Source of the DNA: an uncultured Carnobacterium sp.
GTDB taxonomy: Bacteria > Bacillota > Bacilli > Lactobacillales > Aerococcaceae
Direction of reading: 5' to 3'
Assembly (NCBI GenBank): GCA_937967765.1
Contig: CALCML010000193.1
Coordinates: 1-7,309, forward strand
Length of the DNA stretch: 7,309 nt
Part shown: piece after piece, positions 5,254-7,309 of the stretch
Position numbering within the stretch: the stretch's first letter is position 1
Layout: the number at the start of each line of letters is the position of its first letter
Made by a program: the position numbers and the translations under genes
Notes under the pieces: model-generated
Told to the model about the DNA's origin: nothing
The model's database searches: none
The model's input: only the letters and a program-made list of their open reading frames with translations

Positions 5254-6993
5254 ATGAACGATTTATTAAAAGTCATTTTTAATTTTATAAAGAAACATCC
5301 GATGCGCTACCTTGTTAGTTTCATTTTGATGATTGCAAGTAGTATTGCGGCGGTGTACCCAGCTCGGATTATCGGACAAGTCGTCGATAAAATCGTGGCG
5401 AGTGAACTGAACGCCGAGTGGCTTTGGACACAGCTTGTGGTTTTAGTCGGGATTATTCTTGTGGCCTATATTACGGAGAGTATTTGGACATATTTTATTT
5501 TTATTGGGTATTATGAAGTTCAAAAAGAACTGCGAGTGAAGTTACTACGTAATAATTTACGGAAGAAAATTCCGTTTTACGCGCATTTTAGAACGGGAGA
5601 TATTATTACGCGTAGCAGTGAAGACGTTACAACGGTTGGCGAAATGATGGGATACGGAATGTTTGCCTTGATGAACTCTACATTGCTGGGGACTGTTTCG
5701 ATTTATATGATGGTCACAACGATTTCGTTGCCTCTTACTATTGCAGCGATTTTACCACTGCCAATTCTTTCGTATCTTGTGTATAAATGGGGATTCGATT
5801 TAGAAGAAGAGTACAACAAGGCGCAAAATGCAGTTTCACAATTAAATAATGAAGTGCTGGAGATGATTGACGGGACGTATGTGATTCGAGCTTACGGACA
5901 AGAAGATGCGATGATGGATGAATTTCGTGCGAAAACGAAAAAGGCTATGAAGCAAAATATCATCGTGGCAGAGATTGAATCTCGTTTTATTCCACTGGCG
6001 CAATTATTCATGATGATTAGCTTTACCATTGCGCTTCTATACGGTGGGTATCTAGTATCGACTGGGGACATTCTAGTCGGGGATGTCATTGCCTTCCAAG
6101 TCTATATGGGGTCGATTATGTGGCCGATGTTTATGATTGGCGATATTATCACGGGCTATAAGCGTGGTAAAGTGGCGACGGAGCGTATTAACGAAGTGTT
6201 GAAGCATGATGATAAAATTGAGCGCGGTGGAACAAAAGCGCTTGAGACGATTGAATCTATTGAGTTTAAGGACTTCAACTTTACGTATCCAGGCGAAGAG
6301 GCGCCATTATTAAAAGACATTAACCTTACATTAAATAAAGGCGAGACACTTGGAATCGTTGGAAAGACAGGTTCTGGGAAGACGACGCTCTTGATGCAAT
6401 TATTACATCAATTTCCATACCGAGGAGAGCAGCTTCTCATTAACGGAGAACCATTGATGGATTATGATCCTCAATCGGTAGCAGGGCATTTAGCCTACGT
6501 TCCGCAAGAACACACACTTTTCTCACGCACGATTCGCGAGAATATGTTATTTGGGAAAGAAGAGGCGACCGATGAGGAAATCTGGGAAGCATTGACGTTG
6601 GCGTCCTTTGATGGAGACGTGAAACGCATGCCGGAACAGCTCGATACGATGGTCGGAGAAAAAGGGGTATCTCTCAGTGGTGGTCAAAAACAACGTCTAT
6701 CGATTGCGCGTGCCTTCTTACGCAACCGGGAATGTTTGATTTTAGATGATGCGTTATCCGCAGTTGATGCGAAAACGGAACGCGAAATTATCTCGCACTT
6801 GCAAGAAGAGCGTGGCGGCTGTATGAATATTATTTCTGCACACCGACTTTCTGCGATTCGTCATGCCGATGAGATTATTGTGATGAATGAAGGACGCATT
6901 AGTGAGCGAGGAAGCCACGAGGAGTTACTCGCACAACGTGGTTGGTACTATGAACAGTACCTGATTCAAGAGATAGAGGAGGAGATCGAATGA
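5254..6993 (+). CDS. bmrC: Heterodimeric ABC multidrug exporter half-transporter, BmrC/LmrC (YheI) type
   Basis: This 579-residue protein fuses an N-terminal exporter transmembrane domain (about 1-310, six helices) to a C-terminal ATPase domain. BmrC is of similar length. The ATPase domain shows Walker A GKTGSGKTT (370-378), Q-loop Gln418, signature LSGGQ (474-478), Walker B CLILDD (494-499), D-loop SAVD and H-loop His530. The catalytic glutamate after Walker B is replaced by Asp499, typical of the degenerate ATP site contributed by the BmrC-type subunit of a heterodimer. The ribosome binding site GGAGG (5243-5247) lies six bases before ATG. The stop overlaps the next gene's start (ATGA), so the two subunits are translationally coupled. 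Known relatives export drugs from the membrane; the substrate here is not readable. Expression is probably set by the upstream attenuator. It could also be named lmrC or yheI; orthology is likely but not proven. Confidence 0.88.
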   Translation: MNDLLKVIFNFIKKHPMRYLVSFILMIASSIAAVYPARIIGQVVDKIVASELNAEWLWTQLVVLVGIILVAYITESIWTYFIFIGYYEVQKELRVKLLRNNLRKKIPFYAHFRTGDIITRSSEDVTTVGEMMGYGMFALMNSTLLGTVSIYMMVTTISLPLTIAAILPLPILSYLVYKWGFDLEEEYNKAQNAVSQLNNEVLEMIDGTYVIRAYGQEDAMMDEFRAKTKKAMKQNIIVAEIESRFIPLAQLFMMISFTIALLYGGYLVSTGDILVGDVIAFQVYMGSIMWPMFMIGDIITGYKRGKVATERINEVLKHDDKIERGGTKALETIESIEFKDFNFTYPGEEAPLLKDINLTLNKGETLGIVGKTGSGKTTLLMQLLHQFPYRGEQLLINGEPLMDYDPQSVAGHLAYVPQEHTLFSRTIRENMLFGKEEATDEEIWEALTLASFDGDVKRMPEQLDTMVGEKGVSLSGGQKQRLSIARAFLRNRECLILDDALSAVDAKTEREIISHLQEERGGCMNIISAHRLSAIRHADEIIVMNEGRISERGSHEELLAQRGWYYEQYLIQEIEEEIE

Positions 6994-7309
6994 AAACGAT
7001 GAAGCGATTATTAAGCTACCTCCGCTATGAGAAAAAAGGAGTTCTGATTGGACTCGTCTGCTTGTTGATTTCAACGGTTGCAACCTTAACAGGACCTCTT
7101 GTGGCAAAATATATGATTGATAATGTGATTACGCCGATGGGACAATCGCATGTCTTCGATGCTGGAAGTGTACTCCTATGGGTAGGCATTTACGTGGCAG
7201 TGAACTTAGTTGGAGCGGCTGGTGGATATTTAAACCGTTTATATATGAAGACTCTCTCGAACCGCGTGGCTAAACGCATTCGTGACGAAGTGTTCGAACA
7301 TGTACAAAC
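6990..7309 (+). CDS. bmrD: Partner ABC exporter half-transporter, BmrD/LmrD (YheH) type, 3'-truncated by window edge
   Basis: The first 106 codons of a second ABC exporter subunit run off the right edge. The start ATG at 6990 overlaps the upstream stop in an ATGA, with GGAGGAG (6978-6984) five bases before it. The protein opens with MKTMKRLLSYLRYEKKGV, then a hydrophobic first helix, LIGLVCLLISTVATLTGPLV, followed by KYMIDNVI, a pattern typical of the elbow helix and TM1 of type IV exporters. A second hydrophobic stretch, VLLWVGIYVAVNLVGAAGGY, is TM2, and RVAKRIRDEVFEHVQ begins the first intracellular coupling region. The ATPase domain lies outside the window. As partner of the subunit with Asp499, it should hold the canonical catalytic Glu and possibly an atypical signature motif; this cannot be checked here. 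Confidence 0.88.
   Translation, partial: MKTMKRLLSYLRYEKKGVLIGLVCLLISTVATLTGPLVAKYMIDNVITPMGQSHVFDAGSVLLWVGIYVAVNLVGAAGGYLNRLYMKTLSNRVAKRIRDEVFEHVQ

Overview
The window looks like chromosomal DNA from a low-GC Gram-positive bacterium (Firmicutes, most likely Lactobacillales). The grounds are strong GGAGG-type ribosome binding sites, consensus sigma-A promoters, U-rich intrinsic terminators, moderate AT richness and protein families typical of that order. A Carnobacteriaceae-like or Aerococcaceae-like host is only a guess. All main genes look intact except the two cut by the window edges.

Layout. (1) Positions 3-1253, plus strand: the 3' part of an APC-superfamily amino acid permease, closed by a strong terminator. 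(2) Positions 1393-2409, plus: a family 2 glycosyltransferase with its own promoter and terminator. (3) Positions 2559-3668, plus: UDP-galactopyranose mutase (glf), also with its own promoter and terminator. Genes 2 and 3 have almost the same extended -10 region, which suggests matched expression for a galactofuranose-containing surface glycan. (4) Positions 3669-3948: a convergent intergenic region with the glf terminator and a roughly 190-bp element bounded by imperfect inverted repeats of 46-50 bp, which encloses a terminator hairpin. (5) Positions 3949-4932, minus: trhO, a rhodanese-like tRNA uridine-34 hydroxylase. Its promoter overlaps a 14/15 match to a Fur-type box. (6) From 5033 to the right edge, plus: a perfect-hexamer promoter, a 22-codon leader ORF, an intrinsic terminator, then two translationally coupled ABC half-transporter genes of the BmrC/BmrD (YheI/YheH, LmrCD) type.

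The most interesting part is the leader at about 5067-5240. The order leader peptide, terminator, ABC exporter pair matches the logic of Bacillus subtilis bmrB-bmrC-bmrD, where ribosome behaviour on a leader ORF controls attenuation. Here I can draw a 16-bp terminator stem, a competing antiterminator whose 5' strand lies in the last leader codons, and a perfect 11-bp pairing between the transcript's 5' end and the segment just before the terminator. The mechanism is inferred from sequence alone. The second site worth attention is the inverted-repeat element at 3717-3906, which may be a small non-autonomous mobile element.
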